Assembly (NCBI GenBank): GCA_016271365.2
Contig: CM057456.1
Span: forward strand, 162,602,501 to 162,666,500
From: Neoceratodus forsteri
Taxonomy: Eukaryota; Chordata; Ceratodontiformes; Ceratodontidae
Length of the DNA: 64,000 bases
Reading direction: 5' to 3'
Shown: piece after piece, positions 13,501 to 23,370 of the stretch
Position numbering within the stretch: the stretch's first letter is position 1
Layout of the letters: every line of letters begins with the position of its first letter
Notes under the pieces: model-generated
Told to the model about the DNA's origin: nothing
The model's database searches: none
What the model saw: the letters and a program-made list of their open reading frames with translations, nothing else
Made by a program: the position numbers and the translations under genes

Positions 13501-13850
13501 AAGATATGTAATGATCCTTAAGGACCCAGTTAGAAGAAACCTTTATATTAAATATAGATTTGAATACTTTTTAAGTGAAAGAATTTATAGATTAATGAAA
13601 GTGAAGGATTCAAGGGATATGTACAGTAAATGTAATTTAGAAACAGATGCTTTAATTCATCTATTGCTTAAATGCCCACTTTATCAGAAGGCAAGAATAA
13701 CAATTTTAAGGCCCATTTTGGAGTCTTTGGAAGGAATTCTCAGACATTAGTAGAAAAGATTATAAACGCTCAAACAGTAGGAACTTTGGAAGCAGTGATT
13801 ACTTTCATGAAAATTATTGAGAAGCAATGTTTACATTTGTGTGAAACTGT
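10558..13850 (+). pseudogene. Decayed ORF2 (endonuclease-reverse transcriptase)
   Basis: The fragment at 10558-10758 starts with RILSWNIVGIRNK and has IICLQETWE, the N-terminal APE endonuclease motifs. 11040-11279 carries LINGRSKSDHKGEFTF and SVIDLTW, the endonuclease C-terminal part. 11737-12210 has KAPGPDGIP (RT block). About 12370-12390 retains FVDFK-like then TFDSI. 12630-12842 carries the catalytic block as AFVNDIILIS, where the usual Asp-Asp pair is Asn-Asp, followed by NPEKTKVMVFG. About 12860-12890 gives FKYLGITFNET. 13475-13750 has a Cys/His-containing tail (HLLLKCPLY). The altered catalytic motif and several stops show it is dead. Confidence 0.8.
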
Positions 13851-14504
13851 ATAGTAAAAATACATTGAAAGGAAAGTAGGAGGAATTAGCTATAAACTAA
13901 ATGAGATGTCTGTGCTAAGAGATTGATAGCATTAAACACCTGTATATGTATGGAATTGTATTGGATATTTTAAAGTGTGTATTTACTGATTATTTGTAAA
14001 TTGTCTGTTTGTTAAATAAACAACAAAATATAATAACATAATTTGTTAAACAATAAAGAATGACTTGACTTGAAGTGTTTTAAGGTGTTAATACAACACT
14101 TTCTACATTTATAATAATTGTTTTGTATGTGCATTGAAACTAGTGAATTATCACCTTTTCATTTCAAACTGTTAGTAAAAATAATCCATCTTTAGGATTG
14201 TTTTAACTTCTAGGCTCTACTGCTAGCTGATCATTAAAAACTACACATCTCAAGGCTGACTCTGTGGTGTCAACAGGTATTGGGCTCATATCAGGATTTC
14301 TAAACCCTGGCTGTGTTCATGTCAGTACACAGATTTCTGGGGCTGCCACAGCACGGTTATGATCTTATTCAGTTCCTCTCTTACAACCTTTTCTCTTACA
14401 ATTTTGGGTGTGAACTCAAGTCTACAAGATGCAAATGTGGCTATGCACTATTGGCCTGGCATCATGGGGCCAGCCTTGAAATGTGTAGCCTTTGATTAAC
14501 AGCG

Positions 14505-14700
14505 GCAGAACAGCCTAGAGGTTGAAGCAAAGCTTGAACAAGCCGCCTTCGTCCAGCAGAATGGGTTTTGATTCCAACATACTCTTCTTGTATACTGTGT
14601 GACCAGAGCAAGTCACTTAACCTTCCTGTGGTCCCAAACACACCCAGAAACAAGCTGTAGTTGTATGCCTTTCCTGGACAAAGACAGTAAAAATGATCTC
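14505..14700 (+). repeat. CORE-SINE (MIR-like) copy in left arm
   Basis: The words TGTGTGACCAGAGCAAGTCA and CACTTAACCTTCC match the conserved MIR/CORE-SINE body, and GGGTTTTGATTCCAAC upstream matches its tRNA B-box side. A mirrored copy sits at 15480-15685, so the SINE is part of the palindrome arm rather than an independent insertion. It also resembles the SINEs at 19926-23548 and 47110-47270. Confidence 0.7.
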
Positions 14701-14861
14701 GCAAGTATTATGATTCTGAAAATATTATGCTCGTTCTATCCATATTTGACTTGAAAAGAAAAATATATGACACCATTGATTGTTTATTAATTGCAAAACA
14801 GATAGATGGACAACAATGCTAAAACATGCATAATCTGAACTGCATTATAAAATAAAGAATA

Positions 14862-15008
14862 TATGGGTGGTATGTAACCAGAATTTTATACATACACACA
14901 TGAGGTGTAGGATGCTACATTAACCCAGAGGCAAAGTCCAGGGATTTATAAAACATCCCACACCAAAGGTATGTGCAAAATTCTGGTTTTTACACCCACC
15001 CACCCATA
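14862..15008. mobile_element. Small hairpin MITE in the palindrome loop
   Basis: Arms TATGGGTGGTATGTAACCAG (from 14862) and, in reverse complement, TATGGGTGGGTGGGTGTAAA (ending 15008) match, followed by CAGAATTTT in both. An inner pair GGTGTAGGATG / CATCCCACACC continues the stem. The whole 147 bp can fold into one hairpin. It lies where the two big arms meet, and no counterpart exists in the arms, so it arrived separately. Confidence 0.65.
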
Positions 15009-15479
15009 TATTATTTTATTTAATAAATGGTGATAATTTTTTTTCCTTTCAGCACAGTTCAGTTAATGCAGCACTTCTCTCAGAGATAGACAAACACACA
15101 CCCCCACATGCACAGATGCACATACACACACACGCCACACACAGCCTGTCTCTCCTTTTTTTCTTTCTTTTACATTACAGTGGAATGGTGTTCTGGAATG
15201 TTGCGTCCATTGGCATAGCTGCAGAGTGTAAGACACGCTCAAGGGCATGAGCAGCAGGATCAACCAGATACATTTTGTTCCTTTAAGGTAGAAAATCCTA
15301 TTTCATCCAAAGTACTTCAGTAAGAAACTGTTATACTTTTAATGTCATCAAAAATGTAAAATACTCTTTTATAATGCTTTTCAGGTTATGCATGTTTTAA
15401 CAATGTTGTCCGTCTATGTGTTTTGCAATTTAATAAACAATTAATGGTGCCCTATTTTTTTCTTTTCAAGTCAACATGC

Positions 15480-15685
15480 TCAGATTGTTTTTACTATCTT
15501 TGTCCAGGAAAGGTACACAACTACAGCTTGTTTCTGGGTGTGTTTTGGTGCACACAGAGGATAAGTGACTTGCTCTGGTCACACAATATACAAGTAGAGC
15601 ATGTTGGAATCAAAACCCATTCTACTTGATGAACAAAGCATGTTCACAGCTTGTTGCTTTAACCTCTAGGCTGTGCTGCAAGCTG
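15480..15685 (-). repeat. CORE-SINE copy in right arm (mirror of 14505-14700)
   Basis: The stretch reads as the reverse complement of the left-arm SINE: AAGTGACTTGCTCTGGTCAC followed by the reversed tRNA-like end CAAAACCCATTCT and CCTCTAGGC. Having the same SINE at the same place in both arms means the arms come from one ancestral segment duplicated in inverse orientation. Confidence 0.7.
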
Positions 15686-16280
15686 ATAATCAAAAGTACA
15701 CATTTAAGGCTTGCTCGATGATGCCAGTAAGTCCAGTAAGTAGTCACATCTGCATTTTGTAGACCTGAGTTCACACCCAAAATTGTAAGAGAAAAGCCTG
15801 TAAGAGAAGGAACAGAATAAGACAGAAGTTAGTGCTATGGCAGCCCCAGAAATCTGTACTGAAATGAACACAGCCAGGGTTTAGAACTTGATATGGGGCC
15901 CCTATACCTGTTGACACCACAGGCCAGCCTTGAGATGTGTAATTTTAATGATCAGCTGGCAGTTCTGCCTAGAGGTTAAAGCAAGCCTAAAGATGGATTA
16001 TTTTTACTAACAGTTTGAAATGTAAAGATGATAACTCACTAGTTTCAATGCACATACAAAGCAAGTATTATGCAATGGCAAGAAAGAATCCTGACTCTGA
16101 TTGGTCGTGTGTCCTGAGACAATGAGGATATCTGAGTATAACCTCACTGTATTGATTTGTTGGATCCTTGTTTGCTCTTCTCTTAAGAAACAAAGATATA
16201 TTGGCAAACTAAAATCTACTAAAACATTTTTAAATTGTTTTTTATTTTGTAGTACAACAAGCCATTATATATAGTAATAA

Positions 16281-16405
16281 TCTGACTCCAGGGTGTGTGT
16301 CGTGCTGATAATGTCACACCTGGATGTTGGGCGACTGACCCAGCGGCCTTGTGCCCAATCACCCAGGTGTGATGTTATCCCAGCACAACACACACCCCTG
16401 TCATG
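16281..16405. mobile_element. Hairpin MITE nested in the right arm
   Basis: Arms of about 58 bp: ATAATCTGACTCCAGGGTGT at the left end and, in reverse complement, ATAATGCATGACAGGGGTGT at the right. Both continue through GTCACACCTGG/ATCACACCTGG to a GGGC at the apex. AT-rich ATTA/TTAAT sequence flanks both sides. It belongs to an extra ~335-bp stretch (about 16085-16420) absent from the left arm. Confidence 0.7.
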
Positions 16406-16710
16406 CATTATTAATTAATTTTAAATGTAGAAAGTGTTGTAATAACACCTTAAAACACACTTAATAGAGCAGATGATTTCCTATTTAACCTACAGTAAAT
16501 GGAGGCCAAGTTCCTTGGTGACATCATTTCATGTCAGGAGCCTGAACATATGGCTGTCTCCAGCCCTTAATTACAGGTTGATTTGCATATGAATAACTCT
16601 GAAATAACCCTGGACTACAAAGACTCACAGATAAACCCAATGGTTCACTCAAATTAGCTTTTGTGGCTTTCAGACATTAAGAAACCCTATTGATTACAGT
16701 TCCTCTTTAA

Positions 16711-17260
16711 AAATATTAACGCTTTAAGGAAACTAGTTATCACTTGGTATTTTTAAAGTACTTTTGGTTTTGCCTGCTACATGACTTTCTGTCTGACAAC
16801 ACAGCAAGATTTGCAAAGCTGTGCTGCATCTGGGGCTAACGGATCATGAGCTATTCGGTCTCATTCATTATAAAATAGGAAGGGTCAATCCTGCATCCCA
16901 CTTGTCATTAGCACTGCATTAGAAGTGTCTCAATGCACTGCTATAAAAAGTAATGTCACCCATAGCCTTACAGCATCTCCATATTAATACACTTACATTA
17001 GAAGGTTAGTATTTCTCCTGGTAGCCATACCTTATCAACATTGTCACATCAATGACTGTTACATCACAATTTACCAATTGCGCCAGTTAACTGTCTGGCT
17101 GTTTCATGAATTATGAGATAACATTCAGTGATGGCGAGTGCTGATGAGGCAAGGAACTAGCTCAGCTATGTCAGTCTTCAGGTACAGTGCTGTACTACAC
17201 ATCATTATAAATCATCAGTGACAATGCAGCCAATCAGGACTAAGGATTTGACTGCAGGTA
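16711..17260. other. Unclassified sequence
   Basis: Between the TTAA target of the foldback element and the minisatellite I see no recognisable repeat end, exon or RNA gene. Confidence 0.3.
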
Positions 17261-17369
17261 GTGAGCCTTTTTAACTGTAAGAGAGTCTCACATACAGCAT
17301 TTGAAAAATGGAATGTTCCTTCAGTTTGCAGTTCTGCCACCTTAAGAATACACATGGAGACACAGTGAG

Positions 17370-17640
17370 TAAGTCTTACAGCCACATGAGTCTTCCTAAC
17401 TGTACGCACAGTCAGACATTCTCTTAGAGCCATAAGAGACACTCCAACTGTAGGGACTATAAAATGTCTCTCATAGTCATAATAGACATACTAACTGTAG
17501 GGATAGTCAAAATGTCTCTTACAGTCACAAAAGCCATTCCAACTATAGTGGCCAGTCGGACTGTCTCTTACAATCATAAGAGACATCCAACTCTAGGGAC
17601 AGTGAAACTGTCCCTGATGGTCATGTATGTCACAAGCCAC
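17370..17640. repeat. Minisatellite, ~48-bp unit with internal hairpin
   Basis: About five diverged copies of a 47-52 bp unit begin near 17376, 17428, 17475, 17523 and 17572. The shared pattern is roughly GTCTCTTACAGTCATAAGAG plus CATTCCAACTGTAGGGACAG. Within the unit GTCTCTTA and TAAGAGAC are inverted; the copy at 17563-17584 has a perfect 8-bp stem with a 6-base loop. Copies have drifted by about 15-25%. Confidence 0.75.
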
Positions 17641-17659
17641 ATTAAACTTTGAGATGAAG

Positions 17660-19915
17660 TATTCAAGAGCCAGATAGAGACCTGGCTTATGTCTAAGAGT
17701 CCTGATGCAGCAATCTCCTTGATGGATACTGTCTTTTCAGACAAGACAGAATGAACAAAAGAGGTGGTGGGTGTGCAGTTTATGTCAGAGATACCCTGTA
17801 GGGCCACACCCTTCCCACAGTGGATACCAGAACACATGTTCAAGCCCTCGCTGTCAAAATACTTCTTGGTTCCCATAGGAAATCACTGACTGCTGTCTCT
17901 GTTTACATCCCCTTAGGGACCAAGCTTATGGCCTTCATAAAATCTTAGATTATCCCACCAGCATGCACCATAACCGAGAGTTGGTGCTACTGGAGATTTC
18001 AATATCAGTTGGTTGGCCCCTTGCTGCCCCTTTCAAGGACACTATTTCTGCCATTAATGTGACCCAATTGGTTGTCTCCCCGACCAGGTAAATTACAAGA
18101 CTGGCTCTAGTACTTTACTTGACTGGATACTAACCAATCACCCAGAGAGAATCTTAAACACCACTATCCTACCTGACTCGCTAAGCAACCACTACCCCAT
18201 CCTCTGCCAATGGTCAAATAGGGCCCCTAGCCACCATCTAGAATAGTTACCCACCACAAGTTAAAGAAAGGGCATCTGAATCCCTTAAGATGTGCCTCAA
18301 GCAGACAGACTGGTCATCCATTGACTCAGCCCTTACTGCTGACCTGGCTCTTGAATTCTTCATCTCAAAGTTTAACACGGCTTGTTACATACATGCACCC
18401 CTAAGAACACATAAGATCAAGGGAGTAGGCAACAGCTGGATTACTCAGACACTGTTCAGCAGCATGGCCTCCAGAGACAACATGTGGCACCGTGCCCAGG
18501 CCACTGGAAAGCAGGTGGACTGGCAATGCTACAAAGCTGCCAGAAATGCTTGCACTCAGAAAATTCGTGCAGCCAAGACTCAGCATTTCAAGACAGAACT
18601 CTCAAACTCATGGGGGATGATAGGAAATTTGGAGCAACATGCATGGCCTCATGGGAAAACAAAGAAATTATTCCTCTATGCTCTCTGTAAATGGATAAAT
18701 CATCCTAGACCCCAAACAGATCGCTGATACTTTTAACTCAGCTTTTTCGGACCTTAGTGGGATGATCCTGTTCATAATGACATGGGAAACAGTCCTCATG
18801 CCCACCGCTTTTTTCATTTCAAGACAGTCACTAAGACTGAGGCCAGAAAGTACCTGCAACGGGTACTTGTAAGTCTAAATATAGTAACGATTCCCTAGGC
18901 TTAAACTCCTCAATCTCACCCTTCAAGAAGTCCTTCACTAAATTTCTAAACTACTCCCTATGTCTTTGTCAGTTCCCCAAAGCTGAAGACTGCCGGTGTC
19001 ACTCCAATTCACAAAAGTGGAGATTGCACCCTTCACACAAACTACAACCCTATCTCTATTCTCTCAAGGCACTGGAATGAATTGTCTTCAACCAGTTAAC
19101 CGAGTATCTTATGAAACACCAGATCCTATGCACTCAACAGCATGGATTTCATAAGGCACACAGCACTACCTCAGCCCTACTAGAGTTCACCAGCTCCTTA
19201 CATAGCTCAACTGATCATGGGCACTTAGTGGGGATGATATTCATTGACCTCACTTAAGCCTTCAATACAATAAATCACACCATCCTACTGGAATCTCTCT
19301 CCTCCACTGGACTTTCACCGAGGCTGTCAGATAGTTTGATAGCTACCTTAAGGAGAGATCACAGCAGGTTAAGATCAATGGGGTTCTCTCTGACAGCCAG
19401 CTAGTCTGTCCGGTATCCCGCAAGGCTCAGTCTTGGGCCCATTACTTTTCAGCCTCTTTCTGAACAACCTCCTATGGCTAGCACTGCCAACAATCTTCTA
19501 CGCTGACGACGCCGTCATCTTCTCTGGCCAACCTGACCCACTGCCCTTGAGGCCCAACTCAAGCATACTTTCTTGCCTGTTGAAGCTTGTTTCACTAAAC
19601 ATAAATTGCTCATGAACTATAAAAACTAAAATCATGTTTTCGCAAATCCTTATAACAAGTACAAATTTCACATGCTAACTATCCATAACACAGTGGGTAA
19701 CACCTTAGATCAAGCCCAGACTTCAAGTACCTTGGTATAACCCTTGGCTGCTCATTGTCATATGCCGCTCATGTCGACTTAGTCGCTAAGGTGGTGAAAT
19801 AAGGACTGGTTTCCTATACAAGCACAGGCACTGCATGACCCCAGAGGTGATCCAGCTAGCAGTTAGCAGCTCAATAATCTCCATCATCGATTATGGGCTA
19901 GTTTATTTTTCCAAT
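17660..19915 (+). pseudogene. Decayed ORF2 of the L2-like LINE
   Basis: The fragment at 18290-18727 (145 codons) is the endonuclease-RT linker. About 19080-19240 carries RT blocks (YLMKHQILC, QQHGFHKAHSTTSALLEF), followed by IFIDLT and AFNTINH separated by a stop. 19433-19615 has MGPLLFSLFLNNLL and the intact catalytic FYADD. The frame is broken several times, although the active-site Asp-Asp pair survives. It resumes at 23549 after the nested insertions. Confidence 0.75.
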
Positions 19916-20059
19916 TGTTTAACCAGGTGAGACACACTAAGCTGAAAGCTTGTTTACAGGTGCAGCCTGAGAGCACAAGGCAGTTAAGTGAGTTGCTCAG
20001 GGTCACACACAGTATGCAAGTGGGGGCTGTGGGATTCAAACCCAGGTCTCCACAAGGAA

Positions 20060-20600
20060 AGGAAGCAGCTCCTGGTGGGGACTCAATTATTAGGGGACAG
20101 AACTGGGGAGCAGGAAACTGAAGTAAGGTGCCTGCCTGGTGCCATGGCTTGAGGGACAGGAAGCATCCTCAGGATCACGAGAACAGCTGCACAGGAGTCT
20201 GAGCTGGACGTCATTGTCCACCTAGGGACAAATGACTTGGTTCATCATGAGATTAGAGCAGTGCAGAAGGACTTTGTAGAATTGGGAGGGGCCTAACACA
20301 AGTGCAGCACACAGTATCCTTGTCAGAGGTGCTGCCTGTCAATGGCATGAGTGAGGTGAGGGGTACTTTGCACCATGCAGTTTAATGAATGGTTGAAAAA
20401 TGTTGTGGAGCACAGGGGTTTGGCTTCATTAGACTGGGGTTCCACCTGGAGGACACCAGCCTATACTGGCAGGATGGTCTGCATCTGTCCAGGAAGGGAA
20501 CAAGTCTTCTGAGCAATCGGTTTAAATGCTTCATTGGCAAGCTTTTAAACTAGTCAAGGGAGGCACTGATAAGCAGCAGAAAATCCCAGCCTCTCCCTAC
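20060..20600 (+). pseudogene. CR1 ORF1 remnant (SGNH/GDSL esterase)
   Basis: Joining frames by eye gives GDSIIRG, then VIVHLGTNDLVHHEIR, then CICPGREQ near 20480-20500. In vertebrate CR1s the ORF1 protein carries an esterase-like domain of this type, thought to act on lipids or membranes. The catalytic Ser of GDS and the GTND block are visible. Several frameshifts and stops interrupt it. The N-terminal zinc-finger part typical of full CR1 ORF1 is absent. Confidence 0.7.
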
Positions 20601-20679
20601 AAAACAGGGTACTAAATGAGAAAAGACCAAGGTAGAAAGGTCAGTGGGGATGCTGCAACAGAAGGTAAAGCCATCAAAA

Positions 20680-23370
20680 ATGGAGAGCAATGAGTACCAA
20701 TGCCCGTAGCCTGAGTAACAAGCTTCCTGAATTAGTGGCCTTGATGGAGGAGGAACATCTGGATATCATGGCAGTCACAGAAACATGGTACACACAAAAC
20801 CATGACTGGGACGAAACATACCAGGATACACTATCTACAGGAGGGACAGGGAGGGTAAAAGAGGAAGAGGAGTAGCTCTTTACATAAGGGAAGGAATTAA
20901 AGCAACAGAACAAAGGGTAAACAGGAGGAGAAGAAGCACTGTGGGTAAATTTGGAGACCGGCAATGGCACCACAATCTGCACAGGGTTGGATACAGACCC
21001 CTCTCAGGGGAGGAAATGGACAAGGAAATGATAGAAAGTATACTTAGAATGGCAGAAAAAGGGAGATATTGCTGATGGGTGATCTGAATATGCCAGATGT
21101 TAACTGGAGTGCAGTTGCAACAGCCACTTGAGGAGTGGGGTTATTCTAGATGCCCTACGGGCATGCCTTAGACAACTAGTATTGGAGCCCACTCGAGAGG
21201 AGCAATCTTAGACCTGGTTCTCTCAAATGGAGATGAAGAGAGGATCATAGATTGAAGTGGGTAGCCATCTGGGAACTAGCGACCATCGAACAGTATGGTT
21301 CACAATAAACACAGCAATAGAGTCAAGCCATACAAAGGCAAAAGTACTGGACTTAGGGAGGCTGGCTTTTGCCAAAAATGGGTGAGTGCCTAAGAAACGC
21401 ACTAACAAATGGGCAGGAAGGGAGGTGGAAGAACAATGGGAATAATAAAACTGCCATCACAGAGGTAACAAGCCTTTGTGTGAAGCAAATAAACAAAATG
21501 AAACAATGTAAGAAACCACTATGGTTCTCAAAGGAAGTGGCAATGAAGGTTCAGAGAAAGAAAGCATTCAGGAAGTACAAGGAATCACAGAAGGAGCAGG
21601 ACAGAACTGTATCAGTTAAAGCAAAAGGAAGCTGGGAAGGCAGTCAGAACAACAAAGGCCCAAACCGAGGAAAGATAGCCAACTCAGTTAAGAAGAGGGA
21701 TAAACCTTTTATAGGTACATCAGGAGCGAAGGAAGACCAAGGAGGGATAGTGAGGAGCTTAATAAAGGGAGGGAGGGACGGTGGGCAGAGGGTGACTGTG
21801 AAAAGGCAGAGATACTAAGCAAATATTTTGCTCAGTATTTACAAAGGAAGAGGGAGGTACCTAAAACAAACAGTAGAAACACTCTGGATACAGAAGTTGA
21901 TACCAGCCCATTTATAGAAGAAAGGGTCTGAAAGAACTCTTAAAACTGAAGGTGGACAAAGCAATGGGGCCTGATGGGATTCATCCCAGAATTCTAAAAG
22001 AACTAAGGGTAGAACTAGTGACACCACTGACTACCCTCTTTAACAAATCATGGGAGGATGGGGTGGTACCGAGGACTGAAGGAGGGCAGATGTGATTCCC
22101 TTCACAAAAGTGGGAGCAAGGCAGAAGCAGGAAACTACAGACCTGTTAGTTTAACCTCAGTGGTAGGGAAAAGTATGGAATCACTTCTGAAGGAAAGAAT
22201 TGTTGAGTATCTAGAGGCCAGAGAGGCACAGGACCCAAGGCAGCATGGATTACAGCGGAAGGTCATGCCAGACAAATCTGATAGATTTCTTTGACTGGGT
22301 GACCAAAGTAGTAGATCAGGAGGGGCTGTGGACATGGCCTACCTAGACTTTAGCAAGGCATTTGACACAGTCCCACACAAAGATTAATATACAAGTTAGC
22401 CAGCCTGGGAGTGGGTCCCAAGATGACAGCCTGGGTAAAGAATTGGCTGGAGAATAGGACACAGAGAGTAATAGTAAATGGAGTCCACTCTGAAGAAAGG
22501 GAGTTACTAGTGGGTACTGCAGGGTTCAATATTAGGACCGGTCCTCTTCAATGTCTTTATAGCGACATTGCAGAGTGACTGGAAGGAAAGTATGTCTCTT
22601 TGCAGATGACACAAAGATCTGCAACAGAGTTGATGCACAAGGTGGGGTGGAAAGGATGAGAAGGGACTTGGCAAGGTTAGAGGAATGGTCAAATGTATGG
22701 CAGCTTAGATTCAATGCTAAGAAGTGCAAGATAATGCACCTGGGAAACAAAACCCAGGGAAGAGTACACAATGGGGGTGAGATACTAACAACAACAAAAA
22801 TGGAAAGAGACCTGGGATAGTCATATCAGATAACCTAAAGGTGGGCAAGCAATGTGAGAGGGCAGCAAGGAGGGCTTGGGGATACTGGGATGTATAGGGA
22901 GAGGCATCACTAGTAGAAAACAGGAAGTTATTATCCTCTGTACAGACAGCTGGTGAGACCCCATCTGGAGTACTGCATGCAGTTCTGGAGACCCAATCTC
23001 ACAAAGACATGGACAGGATGGAAGTTGTCCAGAAGAGGGACTAAAATGGTGCAGGGTCTGCACCGGAAGACATATGAAGAGAGACTCAAGGAACTTAATA
23101 TGTATAGCCTTGAGGAAAGGAGGAGAGGGGGACATGATAGAAACTTTCAAGTACCTCAAGGGAATCAACAAAGTCCAAGAGGTAGCATCTTTCAAAAAAG
23201 AGGTGTGCAAGAACAAGGGGCACAATTTGAAGATAGAGGGGCAGCTCAGAGGTAATTTAAGGAAGTATTTTTTCACAGAGGGTTGTGAATGCATGGAACG
23301 GCCTTCCGGAGGAGGTTGTGGAGTCAAAAACAGTGGTGGAATTCAAGCATGCATGGGACAGTCATAACGC
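20680..23370 (+). pseudogene. CR1 ORF2 (endonuclease-reverse transcriptase), decayed
   Basis: Fragments in order: 20690-20875 STNARSLSNKLPEL and DIMAVTETW (endonuclease start); about 21080 MGDLNMPDVNW; 21369-21818 linker; about 21960 AMGPDGIHPRILKE; 22058-22294 NYRPVSLTSVVGK (RT); about 22330 MAYLDFSKAFDTVPH; 22575-22820 LFADDTKIC (intact catalytic Asp pair) and NAKKCKIMHLG; 22953-23255 MRPHLEYC; 23074-23367 tail. These are the canonical blocks of CR1 ORF2. Single-base frame changes separate them, and the blocks themselves are well conserved, so the copy is fairly young. Confidence 0.88.

Larger units (their letters stand above)
6223..14072 (+). mobile_element. Near full-length 7.85-kb non-LTR retrotransposon
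   Basis: The element sits inside the foldback transposon and is flanked by a target duplication: AAGTGTGTTTTAAGG at 6208-6222 and AAGTGTTTTAAGG at 14073-14085. The uninterrupted right arm of the foldback has the same word once, which proves the insertion. It ends in AATAAAG and a short TGACT/TTGA repeat. The first half is A/G-rich with basic, coiled-coil-like ORF1 fragments. The second half encodes an APE-type endonuclease, reverse transcriptase and a C-terminal segment. It belongs to an APE-type, Jockey-like group; the clade (for example L2- or Daphne-like) was not settled. Many stops and frameshifts make it inactive. Confidence 0.85.
5972..16706. mobile_element. TTAA-flanked foldback transposon, split by a LINE
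   Basis: The left end (AGGGAACTGTCATCA from 5972) and the right end in reverse complement (AGAGGAACTGTAATCA, ending 16706) match, and both are flanked by TTAA (5968-5971 and 16707-16710). The inverted match runs about 250 bp at each end (5972-6222 with about 16460-16706). After the inserted LINE it continues: 14073-14130 pairs with 16415-16465, and about 14120-14860 pairs with about 15345-16085. Without the LINE the element is about 2.9 kb. TTAA duplication is the piggyBac hallmark, and similar TTAA-ended elements are common in amphibians. No transposase was seen, so it is non-autonomous. The arms are roughly 80-85% alike by eye. Confidence 0.8.

Noticed and set aside
17370..17640. CRISPR array
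   Set aside because: Units are contiguous and diverged with no unique spacers, and the context is vertebrate; it is a minisatellite.
22821..23327. 168-codon minus-strand open frame
   Set aside because: It is the antisense of CR1 ORF2 (20680-23370), whose plus-strand motifs are clear.
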